Below, piece after piece: positions 34,018-44,022 of a stretch of 64,000 nt of DNA. The stretch's first letter is position 1. Every line of letters starts with the position of its first letter. The notes under the pieces are model-generated. The model had not been told where the DNA came from, ran no database searches, and saw only the letters and a program-made list of their open reading frames with translations. The stretch covers positions 6,634,001 through 6,698,000 of the forward strand of contig NC_085108.1 in the NCBI RefSeq assembly GCF_030269925.1. The letters are read 5' to 3'. A program made the position numbers and the translations under genes. This DNA is from Bombyx mori. Lineage: Eukaryota; Arthropoda; Insecta; Lepidoptera; Bombycidae.

Positions 34018-34430
34018 TTTTTTTAAGGGATTTTATGGCCTGGTGAATGAGACCTTTAAGTCATGTCTTATTTTAATTTATATGTTTGTGAAAAATGGTA
34101 CTATGGAGTGAAATGAAATGAAGATGATTAATTTGAGACATTAATCAACTGGGATGAAATCAAATGAAATGAGATGAGATGATACCTATGGGATGAAATA
34201 TAATCTCAGTAAAATGGTGGTCATTTACTGAGATTTTTTCAGTGGACTTTTTGGAGGATCCCGAGAAGTTACGTCCAGCGGCTTTGTTTCATTTTCCCAC
34301 ATTTGTGCACTTTCACAGATATTAAACAGTTAATAAACCACCATTATTACACATTTAAACTTGAAGAAACACTAAATAGACAAAATAAAACAAATCACAC
34401 AACTTCACTCCTCGCGTTCCCGCCAAAAGT
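34018..34430 (-). mobile_element. Internally deleted RTE-like retroposon (SIDE type), copy 2
   Basis: The oligo-T at 34018-34024 is the A-tail. The 5' end on the minus strand is GGCGGGAACGCGAGGAGTG. Flanking repeats are CAAATATTTTTCGTTT (34002-34017) and CAAATATTCTTCGTTT (34431-34446). It is 413 bp long, against about 423 bp for copy 1 without its insertion. Confidence 0.78.
34225..34302 (-). CDS. Conserved 25-codon ORF of retroposon copy 2
   Basis: Same length and start (MWENETKPLDVTSRD) as 17751-17828, with one amino-acid difference. It ends in the conserved hairpin. Confidence 0.4.
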   Translation of the reverse strand: MWENETKPLDVTSRDPPKSPLKKSQ

Positions 34431-34871
34431 CAAATATTCTTCGTTTCTTTTTGAGTACACAGATTATACATTATAACAATCGGACATAAAAATCGTCCGG
34501 GAAGAATCCAGCCCAGTAATATCCCGGGCCCGCCCACCGCGTTACGCTCGTTACCGCGAAAACACTCCGGGAAACGTTTTCGCGGGACTTTGTTTAATTA
34601 AAAACACGAATAAAAAACGCTACAGGCCGTTTTATCGGGTGATAAACGACGCGGGGCTACCTACGAACGGTAATATTTTTGTTTTCACACGAGAATTTCA
34701 ACTTTAATCGCTTGGTAGGTTAAAGACGAAAATCCCTTGCATCGATCGCGGTCTTAATTTTTTTTTTTTCAACGATCCAAAAGATTTGTGTAGTATACGT
34801 TTCCTGTTCTATTTTCGAATTGCATAAATTTTTTTTTTGCATTTCCCTAAAGACAGACTTTTGGATAAATA

Positions 34872-35294
34872 TCTATATATTAATACGTGAAGCAAAAACT
34901 TTGTATCCCTTTTTACGAAAATTGCGCGGACAGAGGAGTATAAAATTTTCCACACTTATAGAGAATATAGAGAAGAAGTGCACAATGCTAATATTTTTTT
35001 TAAATAATGCATAAAAGATACATTAAATCAATAAAGAAAACATTACACACACTACATACCATGTATTTGACACACACACGCATGCATACTATTTATTTAT
35101 TGTCAAACTTTTGTTCTTGACGTCTGTTGTCAAATTGAGAATAGATTAAATATTGTTTGTCTTTGTTAATATTTTTTATAGTGTAGTCTTGGCGAAATTT
35201 GTGATTATAGAAGTATAAAATTCAATCATCATAGTGTACAAACTTACAATACCAATTAATTATAGTCAAATTTCGACTACTGCGGGACCTCTAG
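34872..35294 (+). mobile_element. Helitron-like repeat family A, copy 7
   Basis: A/TCTATATATTAATACGTG start; palindrome with one change (TAGTCAAATTTCGACTA); end GACCTCTAG followed by T. Contains the family's GCATGCATACTATTTATT block. Confidence 0.83.
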
Positions 35295-35545
35295 TATTAT
35301 TTAATTTTCTAAATAACAATTGTCAATTTCACTTTTTCGATCGAAACAGAACGTTTCGCGTCTGAAGTTAAAGTACTTATTTATTCGAATACTATCGCCA
35401 CTGTAAAATTAAATTTCCGAATCTGAAACATGTTGCTCACGATCTGATATGCGATTTATAATGACAGTGTTAAAGTGTGAATTCGTTTGCGAAAAGGAAA
35501 AAGTAAAGTTGGCAGTTAGCGGAAACCGCAGAAGTGTTTATTGTG

Positions 35546-35556
35546 CGGCCATTTCC
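35546..35556 (+). promoter_or_regulatory. Pho/YY1-like motif CGGCCATTTCC
   Basis: Lies in single-copy sequence between two Helitron-like repeats. Matches the GCCAT core with favourable flanks. Binding is not shown. Confidence 0.25.
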
Positions 35557-35687
35557 CTTTGATAGCGGTGCTGCCAGCGCTCGGAATATGAATTGAAAAT
35601 TTATTCTGTGCAGTGTTGTTAGCGGTTTCAAAATTTACTTCTAAAAGCTACGACATTTGTTTTTTTGTGTTTTTGAAATGAATTATT

Positions 35688-35714
35688 AAATATATATATA
35701 TATATATATATATA
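35688..35714 (+). repeat. AT microsatellite
   Basis: Uninterrupted (AT)n of about 27 bp. Confidence 0.95.
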
Positions 35715-35770
35715 TTTACTAAAACATTTCTAAGTGATTGTGTTTTTTTTTACCTACACGTTTATTTTTG

Positions 35771-36192
35771 ATAGCGGCCCGCTCTGGCTCCGCTCGGGTC
35801 TTTAACAAAAATTTCGACGATATTTGACGTTGTTTTATTTTTTTAAATATGCGGCATAACTATAATAGTTAGAAATAGGCTGTCGCAACACTTTTTATAA
35901 ATAATAATATGCTCTACAAAGTCGTAGTGCATTCTTTTATTCTATCGTCAATAGTTTTCGCAGGGCACGCGATGTAAAGAATATATTAGGATTTTTTTTA
36001 CACCGTGGGTTACATTATTGGAATTTTAGTAAGGATCCCTAATTTTTTTCAAAAAAGATTATAGCCTATGTCACTCGGAAATAGTGTAGCTTCCAAACAG
36101 TGAAAGAATTTTTCAAATCGGTTCAGTAGTTTCAGAGCCTATTCAATACAAACAAACAAACAAATCTTTCCTCTATATAATATTAGTAGAGA
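35771..36192 (-). mobile_element. Helitron-like repeat family B2, copy 1
   Basis: The minus-strand start is TCTCTACTAATATTATATAG (complement ending 36192), preceded by A. The other end is the GC-rich CGGAGCCAGAGCGGGCCGCT, able to form a terminal hairpin. The end is not a clean CTAG. Confidence 0.65.
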
Positions 36193-36548
36193 TTATTAAT
36201 TGTTTTTCTTGAAAAATCATCAGTTAAAATATTGGGCATTAAAAACATTTTAGACAGATACTCTGACAAATATTACGAAGCACACGTATTTACTTATTCA
36301 AATGAAGTTTAAAGATTAAATCTTAAAAAAGATCTACCGGTCCCTTATTTGATTTAAAGTCTGACAACACCGAAAAATTTATAGGTCCTTATAATATCGC
36401 ACGCGAACCAAAGAGATCTTCTAAAATAGATTATTATTTTATTTTAAGCTTAGGAGTAGGTATTGCGTTTACAGAACGTTAAGAAATTGGAATATGACTG
36501 CTTTTTTTTGCAATTATTCATTTATTTAATTAAGCATCATTAAACATT

Positions 36549-36792
36549 ACTGGTGGTAGGACCTTTTGTGAGTCCGCGCGGGTAGGTACCACCGCCCTGC
36601 CTATTTCTGCCGTGAAGCAGTAATGCGTTTCGGTTTGAAGGGTGGGGCAGACGTTGTAACTATATTGAGATCTCAGAACTTATATGTCAAGGTGGGTGGC
36701 GCATTTACGTTGTAGATGTCCATGGGCTCCAGTAACCACTTAACACCAGGTGGGCTGTGAGCTCGTCCACCCATCTAAGCCATAAAAAAAAA
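36549..36792 (+). mobile_element. Bm1-type SINE, 5'-truncated
   Basis: TACTGGTGGTAGGACC through CATCTAAGCCATAAAAAA; close to consensus. Confidence 0.88.
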
Positions 36793-36933
36793 GAAACGAT
36801 AAATAAAAGCGTGCTAAAAACGCTTAATAATCACCAGGAGAAAGTTTTTTTATGATCACGGTCAGGATATGAGACCGAAGTAATGAAATTATGTTGAAGG
36901 TTGAAAGGCTTTTTTTTTTTTTTTTTTTTTTTT

Positions 36934-37337
36934 CCACAGGAGAAAATCGCCGGATCCCCACCCGCGCGGCAGGTGGGGTATGTGGGAGTTGAACCTCACT
37001 AAAAACTCCTGCCGCTCACAACCGGCGCCCTACCTCGGACCGGGCCGGAGCCCAGTCGGGGCTATTGAAACGGCGGGACAGGGTTGACGCAGAGCACATT
37101 ACATCCATCCCACCGTCCCACGGACGCCGGACCGGTGGCCGCCAGCGAAACGACCACCGGTTCCCTCGTTCAGCGGGCCGAGAGCCCGCTTTGATGGCGC
37201 CGCGTTACACCTTCCCCCAGAGCGGTCGGGGGAACGCGGTCTACCATCACCCGGCTTCCTATTGCGGGTGAGCGTGCAGAGCACGCCACCCCTCGTCTGG
37301 GTCCCTCCCCGCACAAAACGGGTGGGACCCCTAGCTC
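36934..37337 (-). other. 3' UTR of the R1-clade LINE
   Basis: GC-rich, no ORF of its own on the element strand. ORFs on the + strand here are shadows. Confidence 0.7.
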
Positions 37338-40300
37338 TTAGGGGGCCAGGTCACGGATACGACCCCGGTCCCGACCCCCTGCTCGGCGGCGGCGGGTTTC
37401 TGCGTAGTGAGGAGAGCTTTCCCTCACTCGCCCCGCCGCCTCCTTCTGCGAGATGGTGCACTCGCAGAAGTCGAGCATAGCCTTCCATGACTCATCGCTG
37501 CCAAGCATCGACGCCACGACGCCAGGCAGCGACAAGTCAGGTCCTATCTTTGCGACCAGGACACGGCGCTGCACCTCCCAAGCGGGGCAGACAGCGAGCG
37601 TATGCTCCGCCGTGTCCAGGTCGTGTCCACAATGGTGACACCTCGTCGTCGGCTCAGCCCCTATCCGGCGCAGGTACTTCCCGAAGCATCCGTGCCCGGT
37701 CAGCACCTGCACCAGACGAAAGGTGAGACGTCCCTCGCCACGATTCACCCAGTCATCAAAGACCGGGTAAACCGCCTCGACGGTCCGTAGCCCCCACGTG
37801 GGGTTGGCCAATCGCCTCGACCACGACTCGAGCACGGACCGCCGAGAATGGGCCTTCCGCGCCCGCAGCTCACTCTCGGGGACACGCGCCACGCCCCGAG
37901 CACGAAGCTCGCTGCGCCACCGATAGTCGGCAGCGAGCGACTCCGCCTCCAGCTCCCATGGCGGCGTCCCCGCCAAAACACACGCCGCCTCGAAGGAGAC
38001 GGTGCGATATCCGCGGATGACCCTGATGGCAACGGTGCGCTGCGGCCGGCGCAGGAACCGAGCCATAGTGGCCCGGTTGCGCGGCTCAGCCCACACAGGT
38101 GCACCGTACAGGGCCATCGATCGCACCACCCCCGCGTAGAGACGGCGCACAACCTGATCCGGTCCCCCAATATTCGGGAGCAGCCGGCTCAAAGAACCGG
38201 CCGTCCCCATCAATCGGGGGACCAGCTCCGCAAAGTGAGCACGAAAGGCCCATCGGCTGTCCAACACGAGGCCGAGGTACTTCAACTGCACCCCGACCCC
38301 TATCCGGACGCCTCCAACCACGATGTGGGTGTCAACGGGTGGCGCCCTCCGCGGCCCGTGAAACCACAGAGCCTCGGATTTATTGAGCGCCACGTCGAGA
38401 CCCAGCCTCCTTATCCTTCCGACGACGAGGGCCACTCCCGCTGTGGCGAGACGGGCAGACTCCCTAAAATCATCCCCCCGGGCCACGACCAACGTGTCGT
38501 CCGCGTAACAAATAACGCGGAGGCCCGGGAGGAGGGCGCCCCTCAGCACCCAGTCGTACCCGATATTCCACAAGAGGGGGCCGAGAACCGACCCCTGTGG
38601 AACACCACGCACGACCGGAAAGCGATGAAGGGTCCCACCGTACCCGGTACATACGACCGACCTGGCCCCCAAATAGGACCCAACCAGCCGGCGGAGGTAG
38701 AGGGGCACTCCATGCCTCTCCAGTGCCCCCCCTATCACGGTCCAGGGCAGAGTGTTAAATGCGTTGGCGATGTCAAGAGACACCGCCAGCGCCACCCCAC
38801 CCCGAGAGACGGCCTCGTCCGAGAGGGACCGCACGCGAAGAATTGCATCCACGGTCGAACGGCCCTCCCGGAAGCCGTACTGCTCCGCCGACAGGTCAGG
38901 CCCCACCCCGACCAGGTGCCGAACGATGCGGGCAGCCAGAATACGTTCCAGCAATTTTCCCGCCTCGTCCAGCAGCACGATAGGACGATATCCGGCGGCT
39001 GTATCCACCGGGCGCCCCTCCTTCCTCAACAACACAAGTCTACCCGTCCGCCAGAGCGACGGAAACCGTCCCGACTCCAAGCAGCCATTATATAGCTCAA
39101 GGAGCCGGTCCCCCAGGGCACCGAGGGCCAAGGCCAATACCCGGCCGTGGACTCCGTCCGGGCCGGGGGCCGTGTCTTTCGCAGTCATCTTGACAACGGC
39201 CACCCGGAGCTCTGCCTCCGTAATACGGGGCACCTCAGCAGGAGCTTGGCCGTCGACGATGTCAGACGGCCCGCCCATAGCGGGAGGGACAAAACCCTCC
39301 CGCTCCTGCGGGAACAACGCCGAAACGATGTCCCGCAGCTGCTGGGGCTGGAGACGCTCAGTCATAGAGGGGGCCCACGGGCGCAACTTGCCGCGTACCA
39401 ATTTGTATGGGCTCCCCCACGGATCCGCTTCGAGCGCCTCCAAGAGTCTCTCCATGTTCTGCTCCTTGGCCCGCCTGATGGCCAGCCGCAGGGCGTCCTT
39501 CGCAGCGCGATATTCGCGGTGCAGCCGAGCTTCCTCCTCCGCGAACGCGACGGGCTCGTCGCGCCGCAGGCGGCGGCGACGGCGGTGTCTAGTGCACCGG
39601 CGGCTCGCCCGAATGGAGACCGCACGCAGTCTTGCAATTTCGGGCGACCACCAGGGCGACTGTCGCCGTCCAGAGTGCCGAGAGCCGACCCGGGGCATCG
39701 AGGCATCACATATGCGGTGCATCGCGCCCCGGAACCATTCGGCCTCGGTTTCCACATCGACAGGTTGTGGGCGCTTGGGCGCCCACGCCGCCACCATAGA
39801 GGCCTCCACCAGGAGCTCCCTGTTCAGGAGCTTCAGTGCCCACCTAGGGAATGACCGGGATGCACTCTGCGGGGGGTCAACCCCGCGGGCACCTGCAGCC
39901 GGCGTCGGCGCAGGGGCAGAAAGATCGTACCGGATATACCGGTGATCGGACAACGATTCCGCCCCCACCACCACTCTCCAGCCGAGGATGCGCCGTGCGA
40001 CGGGCGAGCTCGCGAACGTCAAGTCCACGATAGACTCGCCCGTCCACCGCACGCAAGTCGCGATCGAGCCCCTATTAACGATACAGAGACCGACCGCGAC
40101 CGCCCACTCCTCCAGCAGCCTACCACGAGCGTCCGTGAATGGGGAACCCCAAGCGACAGACTTCGCATTGAAGTCCCCCGCCAGTATCACTGAACGGGGA
40201 GCGAGGTGACGAGCGATCACCTCTAGCCCGTCCAGGAACCGCTCGAACTCGACGGTAGGCCGATTCGGAGAAAAGTACACCCCGATCACGACGATATTTT

Positions 40301-40553
40301 CTAACTGTACCGCGACGATCCCGGGGCCCCTGGTCACCATCGCCAGGGGGGGGACCATCGCGGTTCTTCTGATATGTATGGCCGCCAAGCCATCAACGTC
40401 CCCAAACCAACAGTCATCCGCTGGGGGAACGAAGTATGGCTCGGCGACCACAGCCACGTCAATTGACCACTCCGCCATGGTCTGGAGCAACATGTCCTGA
40501 GCCCCAGCGGAGTGGTTCAAGTTTCCCTGCAGGAAGCGATAGGTGTGATCCAT
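37338..40553 (-). CDS. R1-clade LINE ORF2: AP-like endonuclease and reverse transcriptase (1071 aa)
   Basis: Nicks target DNA and copies the element RNA at the nick. The N-terminus (FLQGNLNHSAGAQ) is the start of an apurinic-type endonuclease; catalytic signatures are E38 in AEPYF, GDFNAKS at 126-132 and SDH at 202-204. The reverse transcriptase spans about 440-760: DTAPGPDGVHG near 460, YRPIVLLDEAGKLLERI near 522, SLDIANAFN near 592, GVPQGSVLGPLLW near 650, YADD at 683-686. A C-terminal Cys-His motif (CHHC...H...C, 972-989) is typical of the R1 clade. The start ATG overlaps the ORF1 stop as TAATG, pointing to stop-restart translation. No stop or frameshift interrupts it. Confidence 0.95.
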   Translation of the reverse strand: MDHTYRFLQGNLNHSAGAQDMLLQTMAEWSIDVAVVAEPYFVPPADDCWFGDVDGLAAIHIRRTAMVPPLAMVTRGPGIVAVQLENIVVIGVYFSPNRPTVEFERFLDGLEVIARHLAPRSVILAGDFNAKSVAWGSPFTDARGRLLEEWAVAVGLCIVNRGSIATCVRWTGESIVDLTFASSPVARRILGWRVVVGAESLSDHRYIRYDLSAPAPTPAAGARGVDPPQSASRSFPRWALKLLNRELLVEASMVAAWAPKRPQPVDVETEAEWFRGAMHRICDASMPRVGSRHSGRRQSPWWSPEIARLRAVSIRASRRCTRHRRRRRLRRDEPVAFAEEEARLHREYRAAKDALRLAIRRAKEQNMERLLEALEADPWGSPYKLVRGKLRPWAPSMTERLQPQQLRDIVSALFPQEREGFVPPAMGGPSDIVDGQAPAEVPRITEAELRVAVVKMTAKDTAPGPDGVHGRVLALALGALGDRLLELYNGCLESGRFPSLWRTGRLVLLRKEGRPVDTAAGYRPIVLLDEAGKLLERILAARIVRHLVGVGPDLSAEQYGFREGRSTVDAILRVRSLSDEAVSRGGVALAVSLDIANAFNTLPWTVIGGALERHGVPLYLRRLVGSYLGARSVVCTGYGGTLHRFPVVRGVPQGSVLGPLLWNIGYDWVLRGALLPGLRVICYADDTLVVARGDDFRESARLATAGVALVVGRIRRLGLDVALNKSEALWFHGPRRAPPVDTHIVVGGVRIGVGVQLKYLGLVLDSRWAFRAHFAELVPRLMGTAGSLSRLLPNIGGPDQVVRRLYAGVVRSMALYGAPVWAEPRNRATMARFLRRPQRTVAIRVIRGYRTVSFEAACVLAGTPPWELEAESLAADYRWRSELRARGVARVPESELRARKAHSRRSVLESWSRRLANPTWGLRTVEAVYPVFDDWVNRGEGRLTFRLVQVLTGHGCFGKYLRRIGAEPTTRCHHCGHDLDTAEHTLAVCPAWEVQRRVLVAKIGPDLSLPGVVASMLGSDESWKAMLDFCECTISQKEAAGRVRESSPHYAETRRRRAGGRDRGRIRDLAP

Positions 40554-42934
40554 TAAGGCTGAACCACATCCATCGCTCCCTCCCCTACTCCATTGCCCCC
40601 GCTATCGGGCGCGAACGCCTCAGCGGGGGACAAAGTGCCGGCCGGTGCTCCCCCGGCCAACCGCTTCTTTTGACGCCGCTTAGCTTGGCGGCGCCGATTT
40701 CGTTCTGCATTCTTGCTGGCCGGAGGGCAGGCCTTGCCCCCGGCCCGGTGGTCAGCCTTGCGCCCGGCCGCCGCACATAATAAGCAATGCGGCGCAGCCG
40801 AGCACACGGCCGCCTTGTGTCCAGGCTGACCACAGCGAAAGCACAATCCGCTGCGGTCAACCGCACTCGCGCATTTAGCGAGGCAGTGCCCAGTGCTGAA
40901 GCATCTGAGGCACCGCCAGGCGCGTGGTTCGAGAAGGCGCACGCGGGCCGCTATCCAGCCCACGCGCAACCTGCCCGGTTCCCCCGACGGTCTACCGGGC
41001 GGAGGAGCAGCCAAGGAGGTGGCCGCCTCTACCGGGCAACGCACCCAAACAGAGCCAGCCCCGGTATAACCGAGGCGCAGCTCGCCTACAGTTATATTCT
41101 CCAGGGCGCAGTTGCCCCGGGCGGCAATAGCCGCCGCCACCTCATCCTTAGTGGTGCAGTCGTCCAGGCCGGTCACTCTCAATTCAGCCATTTTGACCGG
41201 CCTGTGCACTCGAACCTCTTCCTCAGGCAGAACCGTACGGAGCTTCGCCGCCAGACGCTCCGCGATGCCGGAACTATCGGCACCGGGACACTCTAGCAGC
41301 TTGGCCCCATTGGCCGTCAGCCTACAGCGGAGGCCCTCCCCCGCCCCGATCTCGTCCAGATCAATAGCCGCGCGCGCCCGGGAGACTACATCTCCGTATG
41401 ACACGCCCTTGGCCTCGGCGGCCGGCAGCAGCGTTAAGACCACTGCCGCCGACCGCGGCGCGCGCGACGACTTCTTCTTCATCTTCTTTTTCTTGGCGGC
41501 CACAGGCGCTCGACCCTGTTGGGGAGCAGCCTGAGACGCCGCAGTGGCCGGTGCTCCACCCACTTGGGGAGCTGTCGGTACGGCCCTCTTGGCACCCCGC
41601 CGGGCCACCACATTCCACCCCTCGTCCATGTTAGACGGGGGCGGGGGCAGCGGACGGGGTTGAGGCGCTTGCGATGTGCACTTCGCGTTAGCGCCGCCCC
41701 CCCGCTTGGCTCTGTCTCGCCCCGGGCCCGCCCTAGTGGCTGGAGCCTGTACGGGGGTGGAGCGGGTCACTGCAGCACCCGACACCGCGGCATGTGTAGA
41801 CGCAGGCCGTTCAGCGTCACTAGCGACAATACGTTTCGCTTCGAGTGCCGCCAGCCCGCCACCCAGCCTTTCCATTACAGCCTGGACGGTGCGATCGATA
41901 ATCTCGTCCAGGCTGTAGCAATTCGGTTCCGGCAGGCCCACGATCCGTGGCCCCGCGGATCCCCGCTGCCGCTCGACGGCCGTCGCCTCCCTAGACCGCG
42001 GCGACGGGAGACGCGAACGCCGCTGTACCGCGCGCGATGGTGGCAGCACGGGCCACGGGTCGCCAGCCACCGCTGAGGGACAGGGACCCCGAGGGACCCC
42101 GGAGACCAGCGGCGACACCGCCGGCACAGATGCCGGAGGAGTCCGCGACCCAGCGGCACGTGGCAACGCGGGCGACGACCTCGTCGCGGCTACCCGCTTG
42201 GTAGCAGCAACCTTGTCATCGGGCCGCCGCTGCGCCTGTAGCTGTGCTCGGAGCCTCAAATTCTCCGCCATCAGCTGCACCACCTGGTCATTGGCGGAAG
42301 CAACCGAAGGCAGAACCTTCGAGACTCGCGAGACGACTTCCCGCAGCCTGCGGCCAGCAGCTTTGGTTTTGGCACTGGTCGCCGCATACGACTTGACGGT
42401 CTTCATGGCCCTGCCTATGACCAAGGCAGGGTCCCGAAGACCGCCCTCCTCCTCTTCTGTCGTCCGCCCGTCCAGCGAGGCGACAGACATCGACGCCGAT
42501 GACGGCGCCGGTGACGGTGCGCCCTTCCCCCGAGCGGGTCTCCCTTTAGGGGGCGGCATCTCCTCCGCGGCAGAGGCCGAATCGGAGACTACCACCACTT
42601 TCTCCGGTGGGGCATCCGTGTCAGAGGACGACGTTAGCCCCCCCTTCCCTTCGCGGGAAGAAACTCCCCTCGATTTCCTCTTCCGCCTGACTTTCCCTTT
42701 CGGGCCAGCCGCCTCGCAGTCGCTGACGAGCGCAGAGCGCGTCGAGCCAGCGCTGGCACACCTCAGTTCGACGGGTTTTCCGCTGCCCGTCGCACAGCCC
42801 CCTTCATCGTGGCATGCTTTGCCCCCCCCAGAATACGTGGGGCAGCATGCTCCCACCGAGGTGGAAGCACGGAGGGATTCTCCACCTAGAGTGGTACCCT
42901 CCTGGGGTAATTTTTTCGTTAAGTCTGCCATCAT
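40553..42934 (-). CDS. R1-clade LINE ORF1: gag-like RNA-binding protein (793 aa)
   Basis: Packages element RNA. The N-terminal two thirds are low-complexity, rich in Ala, Pro, Arg and Ser, with a lysine-rich patch (AAKKKKMKKKSSR). A conserved region follows (about 545-660). Three zinc knuckles then come near the C-terminus: CLRCFSTGHCLAKC at 675-688, CFRCGQPGHKAAVC at 698-711 and a CX2C...H...C at 717-736. The highly basic segment after them is typical of R1-clade ORF1. The start is the first ATG of the frame, after an A/T-rich patch that ends the 5' UTR. Confidence 0.92.
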   Translation of the reverse strand: MMADLTKKLPQEGTTLGGESLRASTSVGACCPTYSGGGKACHDEGGCATGSGKPVELRCASAGSTRSALVSDCEAAGPKGKVRRKRKSRGVSSREGKGGLTSSSDTDAPPEKVVVVSDSASAAEEMPPPKGRPARGKGAPSPAPSSASMSVASLDGRTTEEEEGGLRDPALVIGRAMKTVKSYAATSAKTKAAGRRLREVVSRVSKVLPSVASANDQVVQLMAENLRLRAQLQAQRRPDDKVAATKRVAATRSSPALPRAAGSRTPPASVPAVSPLVSGVPRGPCPSAVAGDPWPVLPPSRAVQRRSRLPSPRSREATAVERQRGSAGPRIVGLPEPNCYSLDEIIDRTVQAVMERLGGGLAALEAKRIVASDAERPASTHAAVSGAAVTRSTPVQAPATRAGPGRDRAKRGGGANAKCTSQAPQPRPLPPPPSNMDEGWNVVARRGAKRAVPTAPQVGGAPATAASQAAPQQGRAPVAAKKKKMKKKSSRAPRSAAVVLTLLPAAEAKGVSYGDVVSRARAAIDLDEIGAGEGLRCRLTANGAKLLECPGADSSGIAERLAAKLRTVLPEEEVRVHRPVKMAELRVTGLDDCTTKDEVAAAIAARGNCALENITVGELRLGYTGAGSVWVRCPVEAATSLAAPPPGRPSGEPGRLRVGWIAARVRLLEPRAWRCLRCFSTGHCLAKCASAVDRSGLCFRCGQPGHKAAVCSAAPHCLLCAAAGRKADHRAGGKACPPASKNAERNRRRQAKRRQKKRLAGGAPAGTLSPAEAFAPDSGGNGVGEGAMDVVQP

Positions 42935-43731
42935 TTATTTATTCCTTTATTATTTAACCAGGGGTCGGTCCCCTGGGACGGCCCTCACGACTGGACACCC
43001 TCCAGCCACTCATCCCATCACCGGGCACGTCACAGGCTTAGGATTAGGGCATTTTTATAGAGGTTTGCATCCTCGCGGCCCCTACTAGGCAGCGGCCCCC
43101 GCCCCCCACCAAGTGGGGATTACGGTATGGGACAACCCTTGGGACTAGACTCCCTCCAGCCATTCATCCCATCGTCAGGTGTCAAAAACTTGGGATTGGG
43201 GCATTTTTTATAGAGGTTCGCATCCTCACGGCCCCTGCTAGGCAGCAGCCCCCGTCCCCTACTCGGTAGGGATTGCGGTGTGCTTCTTCGAAGCCACGCC
43301 GGTAAACCGGTACCCCCCTTTGGGGGGCCTTCCCCTGTAGCCGCCAAGAGGCAGCCGGGGACATGGCAACCAGCGACCGGAAGGGAGTGCCCTCCGGTTC
43401 ACTTCTCATCCATGTGGGGTCTACCATTACTGACAGACCCACACGTCCGACCACGGTGTGGCCACGCCGGCGTACCGGTACCCTCCTCTGGAGGGCCTTC
43501 CCCTTTAGCAGCCAAAGAGCTGCCGGGGACATGGCCTAGCATCCAAGAGGGCTCCAGAAGGGAGCCCTCTCCCGCTTCACACACACTTTGTCCAGCAAAG
43601 GTGGGAAACGGGAACACGGTGTGCAGTCTTCTTTGTTCACGGCACCCCTGTGCAGACAACGCTGCTCCACGGTATCGGGGTGCACGCTTAAGCCCCACCG
43701 CCGCGACAAGGCGAGACCACGTTCGGTGGGG
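42935..43731 (-). other. 5' UTR of the R1-clade LINE with internal duplications
   Basis: Two segments appear twice with divergence. One is around 43020-43110 and 43165-43275 (GCATTTTTATAGAGGTTTGC / GCATTTTTTATAGAGGTTCG, then CGGCCCC..AGGCAGC). The other is around 43285-43405 and 43460-43585 (GCCACGCCGG..CCGGTACCC, GCCGGGGACATGGC). As 5' UTRs of R1-clade LINEs hold the internal promoter, the duplicates may be promoter modules. Confidence 0.6.
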
Positions 43732-43800
43732 GGTTGAAAGGCTTATTTAGCTTTGGCATTTTTGCAACTTTACCGGAGAGCAATGACTGTAGGTGGCAAT

Positions 43801-43824
43801 TTGGGGGGAGGGGGGGGGGGTGGA
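43801..43824 (+). repeat. G-rich tract
   Basis: Runs of G interrupted by A and T, a possible G-quadruplex former, just inside single-copy intron sequence. Confidence 0.6.
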
Positions 43825-43892
43825 GCTTCTGTCGCAATACCAACTGAGAATAGATGGCGCGCAAATCGCTATCTATTTTACTATCACTAAAT

Positions 43893-44022
43893 AGTACAAA
43901 AAAAAAGTCGCTTTCTCTGTCCCTATATCCCTATGTATGCTTAAGTCTTTAAAACTACGCAACGGATTTTGATGCGGTTTTTTTTTATAGATAGAGTGAT
44001 TGAAGAGGAAGGTTTATATGTA
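43893..44022 (+). repeat. Dispersed repeat fragment (ACTACGCAACGGATTTTGAT)
   Basis: Sequence of a kind very common in lepidopteran genomes (from memory); only one copy lies in this window, so class and borders are not resolved. A Helitron-like repeat follows directly. Confidence 0.4.

Larger units (their letters stand above)
36912..43731 (-). mobile_element. Full-length R1-clade non-LTR retrotransposon
   Basis: Exact 13-bp duplication GGTTGAAAGGCTT at 36899-36911 and 43732-43744. The oligo-T to 36933 is the A-tail. Order on the minus strand: ~800-bp 5' UTR, ORF1 (gag-like), ORF2 (endonuclease + reverse transcriptase), ~400-bp 3' UTR. Both frames are open end to end, so it may be mobile. The target is neither 28S rDNA nor TTAGG telomere repeat, so it is not R1, TRAS or SART in the strict sense. 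It is much more GC-rich than the intron around it. Confidence 0.92.

Noticed and set aside
37848..39095. 415-codon and other + strand ORFs across the R1-clade LINE
   Set aside because: Shadows of the GC-rich minus-strand ORF2, which carries all recognised motifs.
42198..43088. 296-codon + strand ORF over LINE ORF1 and 5' UTR
   Set aside because: Low-complexity shadow of the gag-like ORF; no domain.
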